Assembly (NCBI GenBank): GCA_017547345.1
Contig: JAFYPY010000176.1
Coordinates: forward strand, 1 to 6,105
Reading direction: 5' to 3'
DNA length: 6,105 nt
Origin: Bacillota bacterium
GTDB lineage: Bacteria; Bacillota_A; Clostridia; Peptostreptococcales; Anaerovoracaceae
Shown here: piece after piece, positions 5,710-6,105 of the stretch
Layout of the letters: every line of letters begins with the position of its first letter
How positions within the stretch are numbered: the stretch's first letter is position 1
The notes under the pieces: model-generated
What the model saw: the letters and a program-made list of their open reading frames with translations, nothing else
Told to the model about the DNA's origin: nothing
Databases searched by the model: none
Made by a program: the position numbers and the translations under genes

Positions 5710-6105
5710 ACTCTACCTCCTTAGGACAGGCTTCTAAATAGTCAAGCGATACCAATTCATATTTTACGCCATTAAGCACACCCTTTAATCCATGCTTAAA
5801 GGCTTCTTTTCCATGTAAATGCCCATATACGCAAGTCTTCACGCCATATTCCGTCATTATTTCTGTAAACACGGACTGCTGTTGATTACTGTTAGTTGGC
5901 GGAAAATGAAGTACTCCTATCAAGATATCCGGCTCATGTGCTTTCGCCTCGTCAAAGGACATCCTAAGCCTCATTGCTTCACGCTCATAGATTTTTTTAT
6001 CTTCAGCACTAAATCCATCATCTCCCGGACAAATCCAACCTCTGCTTCCGCATATAGCAATCTTCTTGCCTTCGTTTTCTATGATATGTGCCTTATTTTG
6101 TATAA
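5702..6105 (-). CDS. Metallophosphoesterase, C-terminal part (5' end cut by window edge)
   Basis: The frame is open from the window edge (first full codon at 6103-6101) to the TAA at 5704-5702, giving 133 residues; the start is outside. An internal ATG at 5974 is not the true start, because conserved sequence continues upstream of it: KKIAICGSRGWICPGDDGF (13-31 of the visible part) and SAEDKKIYERE. Two C-terminal metal-binding motifs of calcineurin-like phosphoesterases are visible: the histidine in VLHFPP and GHLHG in CVYGHLHG. The combination resembles the predicted phosphohydrolase group COG1768, whose substrate is not known to me. The N-terminal GDxH and GNH motifs would lie beyond the edge. 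Its last codons overlap the deoB start by 8 bp and contain the deoB ribosome binding site, so it is translated as part of the nucleoside operon. A housecleaning role on a nucleotide or sugar phosphate is conceivable, but only from context. Confidence 0.88.
   Translation of the reverse strand, partial: IQNKAHIIENEGKKIAICGSRGWICPGDDGFSAEDKKIYEREAMRLRMSFDEAKAHEPDILIGVLHFPPTNSNQQQSVFTEIMTEYGVKTCVYGHLHGKEAFKHGLKGVLNGVKYELVSLDYLEACPKEVEYE

Noticed and set aside
5501..5737. Plus-strand ORF of 78 codons
   Set aside because: It is antisense to the deoB N-terminus and the end of the phosphoesterase gene.
5702..5974. A complete 90-residue gene starting at the ATG at 5974
   Set aside because: The frame continues without a stop to the window edge and encodes conserved phosphoesterase sequence before this ATG, so the gene is a 5'-truncated longer one.

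Overview
The window looks like chromosomal DNA from an endospore-forming Firmicute of the Clostridia, most likely near Lachnospiraceae. That placement is an inference from the low-to-moderate GC content by eye, the strong GGAGG-type ribosome binding sites, the protein families, and above all a SpoIIGA-type sporulation protein. All six supported genes lie on the minus strand, so transcription runs from right to left. No mobile element, CRISPR array, tRNA or rRNA is visible, and no stretch longer than about 125 bp lacks a gene.

Right part (6105 to about 3181): a nucleoside-catabolism operon. It holds the C-terminal part of a metallophosphoesterase (cut by the window edge), then deoB (phosphopentomutase), then pdp (pyrimidine-nucleoside phosphorylase). 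The first pair overlaps by 8 bp and the second by 1 bp (TAATG). The unit closes with a clear intrinsic terminator just after pdp. Pdp releases (deoxy)ribose-1-phosphate from pyrimidine nucleosides and DeoB isomerises it to the 5-phosphate for central metabolism. The role of the phosphoesterase is unknown.

Middle part (3180 to about 530): dacF (an S11 D-alanyl-D-alanine carboxypeptidase, preceded by a 27-bp inverted repeat), a small DUF3343-family protein with a single cysteine, and a membrane-anchored alpha/beta hydrolase. The gaps are 44 and 74 bp with no terminator between them, so they may be one unit, although a possible promoter lies just before the hydrolase. A strong hairpin terminator contains the hydrolase stop codon in its stem.

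Left part (about 500 to 1): the 5' portion of spoIIGA, encoding the membrane half of the pro-sigma-E processing protease; its aspartic protease half and the expected sigE lie outside the window. Upstream is a promoter-like arrangement with a perfect Spo0A box over the -35 region and a 21-bp spacer, resembling the unusual Spo0A-activated spoIIG promoter of Bacillus subtilis. The order deoB - nucleoside phosphorylase - dacF recalls the drm-pupG-dacF-spoIIA region of Bacillus, but here the sporulation gene that follows is spoIIG rather than spoIIA. I see no convincing novel defence or mobile system; the most interesting signals are the spoIIG promoter and this gene arrangement.
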